Shown: in pieces, positions 32,886-42,094 of the stretch
Layout: each line of letters opens with the position of its first letter
Position numbering within the stretch: position 1 is the stretch's first letter
Assembly: GCA_002238505.1 (NCBI GenBank)
Contig: MPMM01000002.1
Coordinates: 1-64,000 of the forward strand
Direction: 5' to 3'
From: SAR202 cluster bacterium bin22
GTDB lineage: Bacteria; Chloroflexota; Dehalococcoidia; Lucifugimonadales; UBA3495
DNA length: 64,000 nucleotides
The notes under the pieces: model-generated
Database searches by the model: none
Told to the model about the DNA's origin: nothing
The model's input: the letters and a program-made list of their open reading frames with translations, nothing else
Position numbers and translations under genes: made by a program

Positions 32886-34705
32886 TAGTTGTCACCTCCG
32901 TCACCGCCGGCCAGCGAAGCGTCCAGCAGGACTTCTTCCTGGGGCCGCAGCTGCAGTTCGTAAATGTCGCGGTATATCCCCCGTCGGGCCATCAGTTCGA
33001 CGTGGTTGCCCTCCTCAACAATTTGTCCGTCCTTCAGCACCAGGATCTGGTCCGCTTCCCGTACCGTGCTGAGACGGTGGGCAATTACAAAGGTCGTCCT
33101 CCCCTTCATCACATTAACCATGGCCTGGTGAATCTGGCGCTCGGTTTCCACGTCCACGCTGGAGGTGGAGTCGTCCAGAATCAGGATGGGCGGGTTAACC
33201 AGCACAGTCCGGGCTATGGACAGTCTCTGCCGCTGCCCGCCGGAAAGGGTGCTGCCCCGCTCGCCAACCCAGGTGTCGTACCCGTGGGAGAACGACATTA
33301 TCTGGTCGTGAAGCTGGGCAACCTTGGCTGCATTGATGATGTCTTCTTCGCTCGCGTTGGAAACCCCGTAGGCGATGTTGTCCCGGATGGTTGCGTCAAA
33401 CAGGAAAATATCCTGCTGAACTATTCCGACATTTCGCCGCAAGGACTCCAGGGTAAACTCCCGTATATCCTCGCCGTCTATGGTTACTCGACCCTCGGTT
33501 ACGTCATAGAAGCGGGGAATCAGGTTGACGATGGTGCTCTTGCCGCTGCCCGGGGCTCCCAGTATGGCCGTAACCTTGCCGGGCGGTGCCACAATGTCCA
33601 CTTTCTGCAAGGTCGCCGACCGCGCGTCGTATGCGAAGGAAGCTTTTTCAAACCGGACGTGACCCTCTGCCCGAGACATGACCCGCGCGTCCGGCTTTTC
33701 TTCCACCGGGGACGAGCTGTCCAGCACGTCGAAGATTCGCCGTCCCGAGGATATGGCCCGGGAGAAGCTGTTAATGATTTGCGCCGACGCCCTGATCGGG
33801 AAGGTCAACTGGTTCAGGTACAGCACGAACTGGGCCAACTGGCCGGGAGTGAGGTCACCCCGAATGATTTCCCAGCCGCCGTACCATACGATCAGGCACA
33901 GTGCGAAGGTGAAGTAAAGACTCATCCACGCGCTGTTGGTGCCCTGCAGTCTTTCCGACTGGTAGTACTCCTCGCGCAGTTCCTGGGCCTTCTTCTCGTA
34001 CTTGCGTCTCTCGAAGTTCTCCGACCCGAAGGCCTTTACCACGTGAATTCCCACCAGGTTTTCCTGGAGTACGGTTACCAGTTCGCCGTTGACCTCCTGT
34101 ACGTGCAGCCACATCCGGCGCAGCTTGCCGATAACCAGGGTGGAGCGCAGGATCAGGAAGGGAACGAATATAAGGCTGATGAGAGCCAGTTCCCAGTTAA
34201 TCCAGATCAAGATGCTGGTGACGGCGATGGTCCGTACCACCACTTCCAGGGAACGGACCAACCCCATGTTGACGAATCTGCGAATGGCCTCCACGTCCGC
34301 GGTTGCCTTGGACATAAGGTTGCCGGTGTGTTCCTTGTCATGGTACGCAAAGCTGACGTTTTGCAGCTTGTCATAAATCTGGTTACGAAAATCGTAACTG
34401 ACGAGCTGCGACAGTGAGTCGGTGGTGTAGGTGCGGGCAAAGTCGAAGAACCCTCGGAACAGGCTGGCGCCCAGCAGCATGCTGGCCAAAACGAACAGGG
34501 CTTGCCAGGTGAGGTCCGGGTTGGGAATCAGCCGTCCCCCCTCTTCCAGTACGCCCTCGATAACCACCAGCTGGTCTATGGACTTGCCGAACAGCCAGGG
34601 GATCAGCAGGGAGAAGCCAATGGCGGCGAAGAAAGAGAAGTAAGCGAGAATCAACCGTTTACGGTAGTAGTAGGCCATCCGGGTGATTCTCATCAGGATG
34701 TTCAT
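32885..34705 (-). CDS. Heterodimeric ABC exporter half-transporter, subunit with degenerate Walker B
   Basis: 606 residues; membrane domain, then ATPase domain. Walker A GAPGSGKST, Q-loop IVQQDIFLFD, signature LSGGQRQRLS and H-loop IAHRLST are intact. The Walker B reads ILILDDSTSSVD, with Asp at the catalytic Glu position. Together with LSVGQ in the partner, this shows an asymmetric heterodimer. It is the first gene of the two-gene operon, with a good promoter about 180 nt upstream. Confidence 0.92.
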   Translation of the reverse strand: MNILMRITRMAYYYRKRLILAYFSFFAAIGFSLLIPWLFGKSIDQLVVIEGVLEEGGRLIPNPDLTWQALFVLASMLLGASLFRGFFDFARTYTTDSLSQLVSYDFRNQIYDKLQNVSFAYHDKEHTGNLMSKATADVEAIRRFVNMGLVRSLEVVVRTIAVTSILIWINWELALISLIFVPFLILRSTLVIGKLRRMWLHVQEVNGELVTVLQENLVGIHVVKAFGSENFERRKYEKKAQELREEYYQSERLQGTNSAWMSLYFTFALCLIVWYGGWEIIRGDLTPGQLAQFVLYLNQLTFPIRASAQIINSFSRAISSGRRIFDVLDSSSPVEEKPDARVMSRAEGHVRFEKASFAYDARSATLQKVDIVAPPGKVTAILGAPGSGKSTIVNLIPRFYDVTEGRVTIDGEDIREFTLESLRRNVGIVQQDIFLFDATIRDNIAYGVSNASEEDIINAAKVAQLHDQIMSFSHGYDTWVGERGSTLSGGQRQRLSIARTVLVNPPILILDDSTSSVDVETERQIHQAMVNVMKGRTTFVIAHRLSTVREADQILVLKDGQIVEEGNHVELMARRGIYRDIYELQLRPQEEVLLDASLAGGDGGDN

Positions 34706-35402
34706 GTATATTTCCTTGGGGGGTGCAAGTGGGCCATCGACCTGGAGTGAGTCCAGGGTATGACGGGAGTGCGCACCGTTTCAGTTAAGGATAAGGTGAG
34801 TCAGCCTGAGAAATGGCTAACTGGCAAAGTGAAGTTCGTGGAATCTGGCGTAAAAGCCGTTCAAATGCCTTGAATACAGCGGACATAATAAACCTTAAAC
34901 GCAAATAATTCAAGCGACATTTAATCGGGATTAACAATAATAATGCAATTATGACTCTCTTCCGTCACACACCTGTGGCCGCATTGGCACCCACTAACGA
35001 CCTTGCCTCAATGCCCATTCTGGACAATTGACATTCGCCACTTCCCAGGCAGGACAACCCGTCCCCACAATGATAATGAGGCCGAAGAACAATGGGTCCG
35101 AGCTAGTGGCACGCAATGACATGGACGTCAGGATCCACGATTTCCGCTTCTTTAGCCCGGAATCCTATTGCCGCATCGGCGGGACTGTCCGCCATTCAGT
35201 CGTCATTTTCTTGTCCCAGTCGCCAGCATCCAGATACAAAGCAACCACAATTGACTGATAATGGCGGGATATTATGATTTTCCTCGAATTATGGCGAGGC
35301 GGACCGCTAGAGATAAGGAAAAAGTGCGTGGCCCCACATTGCGTGGAGCCACTTAAAGACCGAAACAAGAAACTGGGGTGGGTTTGTAGTCCGGCCGGAC
35401 GG
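34706..35402. other. Gene-free gap of about 700 bp with the ABC operon promoter
   Basis: Apart from the promoter at 34885-34913 I see no gene, RNA or repeat. It is more AT-rich than its surroundings. Confidence 0.5.
34885..34913 (-). promoter_or_regulatory. Promoter of the ABC exporter operon
   Basis: On the minus strand TTGAAT (34913-34908), a 17-nt spacer, then TATTAT (34890-34885), about 180 nt before the ATG. Confidence 0.65.
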
Positions 35403-37082
35403 TTACATCCGTTCCGGGGCGTTCATGCCCATCAATTCCAGGGAGCGGCGGAAGACGATCTGTGCCGATTCCACCAACTTGAGGCGCGCCAGGGTTATGT
35501 CGTTGTCCTCTGCGTTAGCCGAAATCACCCGGCAGTTCTCGTAGAACCAGTGGAAGGCTGTGGCCAATTCCATGGCGTAGTGCGGCAGATGGTGGGGTTC
35601 CAGGGAACGAGCCATCTGGTCCACCAGTTCGGGCAGGCGAATCATGGTGCGGATCAGGTTAAGTTCATTGGGGTCGGTGAGCAGGGATACATCCCCCTGG
35701 CTCCAGTCTATATTGCGGCTGCGGGCCAGATTCAGAATACTGAAGTTTCTGGCATGGGCGTACTGGATGTAATAGACCGGATTCTCCGACGACTCCTTCT
35801 TGGCTAGTTCCAGGTCGAACTCCATCTGGGTCGAGGGAGAACGGGCCAGGAAAAAGTACCGGCAGGCGTCCGAGCCCACTTCTTCGGCCAGTTCCCTAAG
35901 GGTAATGAAGTCGCCGGTGCGCTTGGAGGCCCGCACCACTTCCGAACCCCGCTTCAGGGTTACCATCTGGGAGATAAGGACGGTCAGGCCGTCCGGTTCT
36001 ATACCCAAGGCCTCCACCGCTGCCTTCATCCGTGGCACATGCCCCTGGTGATCGGCGCCCCAGATATCTATAACACGGTCAAACTGGCGCTTTACAAACT
36101 TGTTGTAGTGGTATGCGATGTCCGACGCGAAGTAGGTGGGCTCTCCCGAAGACCGGACGACCACATTATCCTTGTCGTCACCCAGCATGGTGGATTTGAA
36201 CCACAAGGCGTTTTCGCGCTCCGACAGGTAATTGTTCTCCCTGAGCAGGTCCATCGCCTGCTCGTACTCCTGGTTGCCGAAAAGGGTCCTTTCGCTGAAC
36301 CAGTTGTCAAACCCAACGCCAATCTCCTGGAGGTCGTCCCGTATCAGCGATATCATCTTTTCGCGGGCCACGTCACCAATCTCGCGGATGGCCCGGCTTT
36401 CCTCCATATCCAGGAACCGTTCGCCCTCGGCGTCGACAATTTCCTTCGCCAGGCCGTATATGTAGTCCCCCGCATAACCATTGGAAGGGAAATCGAAGTC
36501 CTTTCCCAGGGTCTCCAGGTAGCGGGCGTAAACGGAGCGATAGAAGGCCTCCATCTGGGTGCCGGCATCGTTGACGTAGTACTCTCGGGTTACCGCGTAA
36601 CCCGCGGCGTCCAGGGTGTTGGCCAGTGCGCTGCCCAGAACGGCGCCCCGGGTGTGGCCCACGTGCACCGGCCCGGTGGGATTGACGCTGACGAACTCGA
36701 CCATTACCGGGCGGCCCTCGCCCGATGGCACGTTCCCGTACCGGTCCCCGGCCTGCCTGACTACCTCGACCTGGCTCTGGATCCACGCGTCCTCCAGATA
36801 GAAGTTGATGAATCCCGGGTGGGCTGCCTCTACTTTCTTCACCTCAGCGGCGGTGGGCATGAAACCTGTCAGCGTTTCGGCCAGCTGCAACGGATTGATT
36901 CGGGTGGCCCGGGCCAGGCGCAGGGGAAGGCTGGTTGCGAAATCCCCGTGGTCCGGATTGCCAGGCCGTTCCACCAGGAATTCGGGCATGGACTCCAGCT
37001 GGATTGCCCCCTCCTTGCGGGCCCTGTCGATGGCCTCCGCCACCATTTCCTGAATGCGGTCTCGAACCAATGCCGTTGACAT
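35403..37082 (-). CDS. argS: Arginyl-tRNA synthetase
   Basis: 559 residues, normal length. The N-terminal Add-1 domain contains PGNPDHGDFATSLPLRLARA. The HIGH-type motif is in NPTGPVHVGHTRGAVLGSAL (about residue 120-135), and IWGADHQGHVPRMKAAVEAL and VVRASKRTGDFITLREL (KMSKS region, reading RASKR) follow. The anticodon-binding end is YYIQYAHARNFSILN and later LPHYAMELATAFHWFYENCR. It charges tRNA-Arg in the cytosol. A hairpin CCCGTTT/AAACGGG lies in its leader (about 37125-37143). Confidence 0.97.
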   Translation of the reverse strand: MSTALVRDRIQEMVAEAIDRARKEGAIQLESMPEFLVERPGNPDHGDFATSLPLRLARATRINPLQLAETLTGFMPTAAEVKKVEAAHPGFINFYLEDAWIQSQVEVVRQAGDRYGNVPSGEGRPVMVEFVSVNPTGPVHVGHTRGAVLGSALANTLDAAGYAVTREYYVNDAGTQMEAFYRSVYARYLETLGKDFDFPSNGYAGDYIYGLAKEIVDAEGERFLDMEESRAIREIGDVAREKMISLIRDDLQEIGVGFDNWFSERTLFGNQEYEQAMDLLRENNYLSERENALWFKSTMLGDDKDNVVVRSSGEPTYFASDIAYHYNKFVKRQFDRVIDIWGADHQGHVPRMKAAVEALGIEPDGLTVLISQMVTLKRGSEVVRASKRTGDFITLRELAEEVGSDACRYFFLARSPSTQMEFDLELAKKESSENPVYYIQYAHARNFSILNLARSRNIDWSQGDVSLLTDPNELNLIRTMIRLPELVDQMARSLEPHHLPHYAMELATAFHWFYENCRVISANAEDNDITLARLKLVESAQIVFRRSLELMGMNAPERM

Positions 37083-37229
37083 TACAATTTACCTTTTCAC
37101 AAATTCTTTAAATGGGAACTTAAACCCGTTTATAGGAAACGGGCCTATATTCTAAACCAAAGCCAAAATGGATGACAGACTTGTAACACGCCGGATCAGG
37201 CCAATCGCGCTGTGTCCGGCGCGCACAAA

Positions 37230-38939
37230 CTAGATGGATAGCGCCACGTCCACCAGGGCTATTCGGCCTTCGTTCACGGCTTCCAGTCCCTTCTTAAGGG
37301 CAGGTACCAGTTCCGCCGGGTCCTCTACCCTTACGCCGTAGCCCCCGAAGGGATCCACCAGCTTGGGGTAGTCCGGGCCTGGGATGTGAACACCGTGCCA
37401 GATGCCGGAACGGGCAGCGTCGCCATCCGGATAGTAGTGGGCGTGGTTGCGGCGCATGGCCTCGTAGTTGCCGTTGTTGAAGATCACGGTCAGGAAAGGC
37501 AGGTTAGCCTCGCAGGCCACGCCAAAGCTCTGGGTTACGGGATTGTAGAGGAACCCGCCGTCGCCCATCAGGGCCACTACCGGCCGGTCGGGCATGGCCA
37601 GTTTCACGCCCAGGGCCAGCCCCAGTCCTTGGCCGAGACCGCCATTGGGATGGAAGTAGCTTTGGGGACGGTCCCACTGTACGTGGCGCAAAACCTGGCC
37701 CCGGTGGGACGTAACCTCTTCGGCGTAGGCGGCGTTGTCGGGCATGGCCTCGCTTATGGCGGCGCAAAGCCAAACCGGATCTATGGGAGACCTGGTACGA
37801 GCAGCATCCTCAGCCGCCTGGCGGGCGGCAGTAAGTCGGTCGTGCTCAGCAGTCCATTGTTCGCGGCGCTGGGCGATCTTTGCCGCGTTGGAGCCCTTCG
37901 CCGCTCCATTGGCTTCCAGTGCTTCGGTCAGCAGCTGAAGGGTGATGGTCATATCTCCTTCAACGTACATATCGGCCAGGAGGTTCTGGTAAACCATCTG
38001 TCCCTTCAGCGGGTTTTCACCCAGGGCGACGACCGTGGCGCTTGCGGGGCCTGCGCTGGGAGGATACCAGGGTGATCGAGTGCCCAGCAGCAGCACCAGG
38101 TCGCACTGGTTCAGGTAGGCCTCCGGGGCCCCCAGGTATAGTGGGTGCCCTTTGGGAAAGTTGGCGTAGATTGAAGAACTCTCCGTGACCGGGATGCCCA
38201 TCGTTTCCGCCAGCTTGACCAGGCTCTCGTAGCCGGCAACCTCCTGCCCGGAGCCTTCGGTGATTATCAAGGGAAGGCTGCTGTTGGCGATGAGATCGGC
38301 CAGCCGTTCGATGGAATCGGTAGCCGGCTGGACTTTGGGGGCTTGGGCTACACGGCGAATCTTGGCCGGTGGCGCCCAGTCGTGAATCATCGTCTCTATG
38401 GGAATGTCCAGGAAGGTTGGCCCCTTGGGCACGCGTTGGGCCATTTCCCCGGCGCGGACAAGCTGCTCGTAGAGTGTGTAGGGGCTGGTGGCCTGGCCAC
38501 TCCACTTGACGAACGGGTCCACGAAGCGGTTAGGGCCGCCAACCACGCTGAGATTGCGGTACCACTGGCCCTGGGGATCGAGTTCGGGATTCTCCCCGTA
38601 GCTGTTGGCTTCGCCGGAGCAGACCAGCATGGGGACTTCGCCCAGGTAAGCGCTGTGGATGCCCACGCCGCCCTGGAGCAGTCCTACACCGGCGTGGAGC
38701 AGGACGGCCTGCATCTTTCCCGTGACCCGGGTATAACCCAGGGCCATATCCACGGCCAGGGTCTCGTGCCAGCAGTTGATGTAGGTGGGGCCGTCCACCT
38801 CGTTGATCTTCTGTCGGGCCAGGGCTTCCCAAACGGGCGCCCACTCCGAACCCGGGGAAGAGATGATGTAGTCAATGCCCAGGTTACGGAAGGCTTCCAG
38901 AATGGCGTCGCCGCCGTCCCTGGAGTGAACTTGCGTCAT
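37230..38939 (-). CDS. Thiamine-pyrophosphate enzyme, acetolactate synthase-like
   Basis: 569 residues; AGGAGG precedes the ATG. The N-terminal Pyr domain has CWHETLAVDMALGYTRVTGK, with the catalytic Glu, then HAGVGLLQGGVGIHSAY and EVPMLVCSGE. A central domain follows. The C-terminal PP domain has the ThDP motif GDGGFLYNPVTQSFGVACEA and ends in NN (VIFNNGNY). This is the ALS/benzoylformate decarboxylase/sulfopyruvate superfamily; no partner subunit gene is adjacent and the substrate cannot be assigned. It is divergent from the maleylacetate-reductase-like gene, and both have good promoters. Confidence 0.88.
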   Translation of the reverse strand: MTQVHSRDGGDAILEAFRNLGIDYIISSPGSEWAPVWEALARQKINEVDGPTYINCWHETLAVDMALGYTRVTGKMQAVLLHAGVGLLQGGVGIHSAYLGEVPMLVCSGEANSYGENPELDPQGQWYRNLSVVGGPNRFVDPFVKWSGQATSPYTLYEQLVRAGEMAQRVPKGPTFLDIPIETMIHDWAPPAKIRRVAQAPKVQPATDSIERLADLIANSSLPLIITEGSGQEVAGYESLVKLAETMGIPVTESSSIYANFPKGHPLYLGAPEAYLNQCDLVLLLGTRSPWYPPSAGPASATVVALGENPLKGQMVYQNLLADMYVEGDMTITLQLLTEALEANGAAKGSNAAKIAQRREQWTAEHDRLTAARQAAEDAARTRSPIDPVWLCAAISEAMPDNAAYAEEVTSHRGQVLRHVQWDRPQSYFHPNGGLGQGLGLALGVKLAMPDRPVVALMGDGGFLYNPVTQSFGVACEANLPFLTVIFNNGNYEAMRRNHAHYYPDGDAARSGIWHGVHIPGPDYPKLVDPFGGYGVRVEDPAELVPALKKGLEAVNEGRIALVDVALSI

Positions 38940-39034
38940 GCTGCTGCCTCCTGGCTGGCTGATTCAGGTGTCATCGGCTGTCCCGTGCGGCCCAGAGCCT
39001 GATCATCACTTCTGTGCGGGCCGACATGGGTTTG

Positions 39035-39063
39035 AGTATAGGTAGGCCCCTATTCAGTGTCAA
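39035..39063 (-). promoter_or_regulatory. Promoter of the TPP-enzyme gene
   Basis: On the minus strand TTGACA (39063-39058), a 17-nt spacer, then TATACT (39040-39035). Close to consensus. Confidence 0.78.
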
Positions 39064-39086
39064 CGCAGTAGCCTGTGACCGCCGAG

Positions 39087-39115
39087 TTGTATCCCCTGGG
39101 GTAACGGGCTAAACT
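39087..39115 (+). promoter_or_regulatory. Promoter of the iron-dehydrogenase gene
   Basis: TTGTAT (39087-39092), a 17-nt spacer, then TAAACT (39110-39115). It lies back to back with the promoter at 39035-39063. Confidence 0.6.
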
Positions 39116-39159
39116 CAACCTGCTACCAGTGCCCTACTATTGATACGAGAGGAGTTGCC

Positions 39160-40356
39160 ATGCCTGGATTGTATGGAACCTACGAGCCGCCGGTGCCTTC
39201 GAAGGTTATATTTGGACAGGGTAGGGGGGAAGACCTGCCTTCGGAGCTGGACTGGCTGGGCAGCCAGCGAGTGATGGTGCTGTCGGGTCGGAGCATTGCC
39301 GAGCGGACCAACACCGTCAAGCGGGTGGAAGCCCTGCTGGGCGACAAGTGCATGGCCGTCTATTCCAACCTGCCGCAGCGGGCGCCGCTGGCCACCGCAG
39401 TGGAAGCCACCCAGATCGCCCTGGACAACGGCGTGGACACGCTGGTGGGTGTGGGCGGCAGCACCATCTCAGATGCGGCCCGGATGATTGGGGTGATGAT
39501 GGCCGAGGGCCTCACCTCGGAGGACGCGTTAAGGGACCGGGGACATGAGGGCGGCGGCAACTTCCAGTCCACCGCCGAGCGGGCCAGTCTGCCCCTGCAG
39601 GTATCCATACCGACCACCCTGTCGGCGGGGGAGTTCAACACGGGCGGAGGCAACGTACTGGACGACCAGGCGGGTCACAAGATAAGGGTCCGGCACCCCG
39701 GGCTGTACGCCCACCTGATAGTCCTGGACCCGGACATGACCGAGGGAACGCCCGACTGGCTTTGGCTGTCCAGCGGGGTGAAGGCCCTGGACCACTGCAT
39801 CGAGCGCCTGTACTGCCGGGGCAGCCAGCCAGCCACCGATGCCACAACCCAGAAGGCCGCCGAACTGCTGTTCAGGCATCTGCCCCAGTCCAGGGAGGAG
39901 ATGGGCAACTCGGAGGCCCGCCTTGGATGCCTGATGGGGGCATGGATGTCGATGATGGGCGCGCCCAGCGTGGGGTCGGGGTTGAGCCATGCCATCGGCC
40001 ACGTCATCGGTGTCAAGTACAGCGTGGGGCACGGCTACACATCCTGCGTCACCCAGCCCTATGTGATGGAGTTCAACCGTCCCGCCTCGGCGGACAAGCA
40101 GGCCATGCTGGCCCAGGCGGCCGGCCTGGACACCCGGGGCATGAGCGACGATGTGGCCTCGGAGGCGGTGGCGGAAGTGGTGGACCAGTTCATCCTGGAA
40201 CTGGGCATGCCCCACCGGCTGAGGGAGCTGGAAATCCCCCATGAGGACCTGCCGGAGATCGCCCGAATGACGCTGGAGGACGGCCCGTCGCGCAACAACC
40301 CGGTGCAGGTAACCAGCCCCGAGGAGTTGCTGCCACTGCTGGAAAAGGCGTGGTAG
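39160..40356 (+). CDS. Iron-containing alcohol dehydrogenase / maleylacetate reductase-like
   Basis: 398 residues with GAGGAG before the ATG. The N-terminal nucleotide-binding part has VIFGQGRGEDLPSEL, RVMVLSGRSI and TLVGVGGSTISDAARMIGV. The C-terminal metal-binding part has SSGVKALDHCIERLYC, GSGLSHAIGHVIGVKY and VGHGYTSCVTQPYVMEF, with the expected His residues. This pattern fits maleylacetate reductases within the Fe-ADH family. It is followed, 158 nt later, by a dienelactone hydrolase, whose product is maleylacetate. Confidence 0.85.
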   Translation: MPGLYGTYEPPVPSKVIFGQGRGEDLPSELDWLGSQRVMVLSGRSIAERTNTVKRVEALLGDKCMAVYSNLPQRAPLATAVEATQIALDNGVDTLVGVGGSTISDAARMIGVMMAEGLTSEDALRDRGHEGGGNFQSTAERASLPLQVSIPTTLSAGEFNTGGGNVLDDQAGHKIRVRHPGLYAHLIVLDPDMTEGTPDWLWLSSGVKALDHCIERLYCRGSQPATDATTQKAAELLFRHLPQSREEMGNSEARLGCLMGAWMSMMGAPSVGSGLSHAIGHVIGVKYSVGHGYTSCVTQPYVMEFNRPASADKQAMLAQAAGLDTRGMSDDVASEAVAEVVDQFILELGMPHRLRELEIPHEDLPEIARMTLEDGPSRNNPVQVTSPEELLPLLEKAW

Positions 40357-40451
40357 GACGGGGTTTCATCACGAATGTCCACGAATAATGAGTAGTGAAA
40401 TGCATATGCGGCCAGGCCGGTCTCCCTCAAATAGGAAAGTCCTCACTTTGC

Positions 40452-40457
40452 TACAAT
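40452..40457 (+). promoter_or_regulatory. Extended -10 box for the dienelactone hydrolase gene
   Basis: TTTGCTACAAT, with TACAAT at 40452-40457, about 57 nt before the ATG at 40515. Confidence 0.45.
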
Positions 40458-40514
40458 GGGCGGGCCGGAGTAGCCGGCGAATGTAACACCATATAGACAT
40501 TGGAGGTTTCTGTA

Positions 40515-41228
40515 ATGCCATCTTTTATGGACAAGTTGACCGTTGACGGCAATGAAATGGACATGTATGCCGCCATACCCGAGGGGTCGGGGCCCTTTCC
40601 TGCCGTGGTGATTGCCTTTCACGTGGGCGGGATGGACGAGTTTGACAAGGTTATGGCCGACCGCTTTGCGGAGGAAGGCTACGTGGCGGTGGTGCCCGAC
40701 CTGTTCCACCGCTACACCGAAGAGCAGCTGAACGGCCCCCGGCTGGAGCGGTTGACCTACCTGAACGACGCCGAGGTCATCGCCGACATGAACGCGGCGG
40801 TGGACTTCCTGACGGGCAACTCGGCCATCGACAACGACCGCATTGGGGTCACCGGCTTCTGCATGGGCGGGCGCATCGCCTGGCTGATGGCGGCGGTGAA
40901 TCCCATCTTCAAGGCCACGGTACCCTTCTATGGAGGTACCATAATGGGCAAGTGGGGCGAACCCGAGAAGACCCCCTTTGAGCTGTCGGACGGGATAGAC
41001 TGTCCCATGCTGTTCCACTTTGGCGAGATAGACCGGAACCCGTCGCAGGAGGATATGGCCAAGCTGGACGCGGAGCTGACGAGGCTGGGGAAGGAGCACA
41101 CCTTCCACACCTACGCCGGCGCCGACCACGCCTTCATGGACTGGACGGGCGCCCGCCACAACGCGGAGGGGGCGGCCGTGGCCTGGCCCCGGACCGTTGA
41201 GTTTTTTGACAAGTATCTGAAGGCGTAG
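40515..41228 (+). CDS. Dienelactone hydrolase family protein
   Basis: 237 residues from ATG 40515, which has TTGGAGG 9-10 nt upstream. Catalytic triad: Cys in GVTGFCMGGRIAW (about 115), Asp in FGEIDRNPS, His in YAGADHAFMDW. The active-site Glu helper may be in the early IAFHVGGMDEF. These enzymes open dienelactone to maleylacetate in chlorocatechol or hydroxyquinol-type degradation. Together with the gene at 39160 it could make 3-oxoadipate. Confidence 0.88.
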   Translation: MPSFMDKLTVDGNEMDMYAAIPEGSGPFPAVVIAFHVGGMDEFDKVMADRFAEEGYVAVVPDLFHRYTEEQLNGPRLERLTYLNDAEVIADMNAAVDFLTGNSAIDNDRIGVTGFCMGGRIAWLMAAVNPIFKATVPFYGGTIMGKWGEPEKTPFELSDGIDCPMLFHFGEIDRNPSQEDMAKLDAELTRLGKEHTFHTYAGADHAFMDWTGARHNAEGAAVAWPRTVEFFDKYLKA

Positions 41229-42094
41229 GGTTCGAGTTAGTCCACGACCCTCACCCTGGCCCCTCTCCCAATGGGAGAGGGGTGAATTTTGTTTTTTCCT
41301 GTTATTTCCTTTCCTTTCCCGTTGTTTTGTAGCTGGTGGCGGGGGTGGATGACAGGGTTATGACAGGGTGGTGCCCTCACCCCCGGCCCCTCTCCCATGG
41401 GGAGAGGGGAGAACTTCGGTTTTGATGTTGGTTGCGGTTGGCTGGGCATGGTGTGTGGTATGGATTCCAGATCCTTCGGCTTCGCTCAGGATGACATGGT
41501 TTGGTCGGTGGCCCTCACCCCCGGCCCCTCTCCCATAGGGCGAGGGGAGATTCTTGGTATTGTCTTTTGATGGTAGGGGTGGGTTATCCAGGGTGGGAAG
41601 GGGGTGGTGTCAGTGTGGTGGGAGTTCTTTCATGAATGGGGGTCCTTCGACAAGCTCAGGACGAACGGGGAAGAGTTGTCCACGAAGGGGGACGTCCTTC
41701 GACAAGCTCAGGATGAACGTAGGGAGGGAATTTCTTCACGAAGGGGGGCAAATTTTCGCGAATGGGGTTGGTTGAATGGGCAGCACAGGGCAGACACGTG
41801 GGCGTGCCCCTACGGGGGGTTGGGGGCCTTCGGCTGGGCTTGGGGAGGCATGGTTCCATTGTGTTGGCGGCGGGGCGGGTTTCAAACCCGCCCCTACAAG
41901 GGGCAGGGGTGTCGCATTTGGAGGATTTCACGTCGGGCGTAAGTCCTTCCAAGTTCGAGGTTTCCGCCTGCACGGACACGACGGGATTGACGCGAACTGA
42001 AATGCGATTGATCTGACGGCTTCTGGCGGAGCAGTGGACATTGGTGTCTGTTGGTGGATAAACTAGGTTAACACTCCCATTGGAGGCGCGATTT
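41229..42094. repeat. Composite intergenic block of palindromic repeats (copy 3, inverted)
   Basis: No gene. Units in order: CCCTCACCC..GGGAGAGG (about 41247), a piece of the 161-bp repeat (about 41296), CCCTCACCCCCGGCCCCTCT (41376 and 41513), GATCCTTCGGCTTCGCTCAG (about 41470), two TCCTTCGACAAGCTCAGGA units (41642 and 41694), GGGCAGACACG..GTGCCCCTAC (41791) and GGCGGGTTTCAAACCCGCC (41875). The order is the reverse of 4750-5350. Confidence 0.85.
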
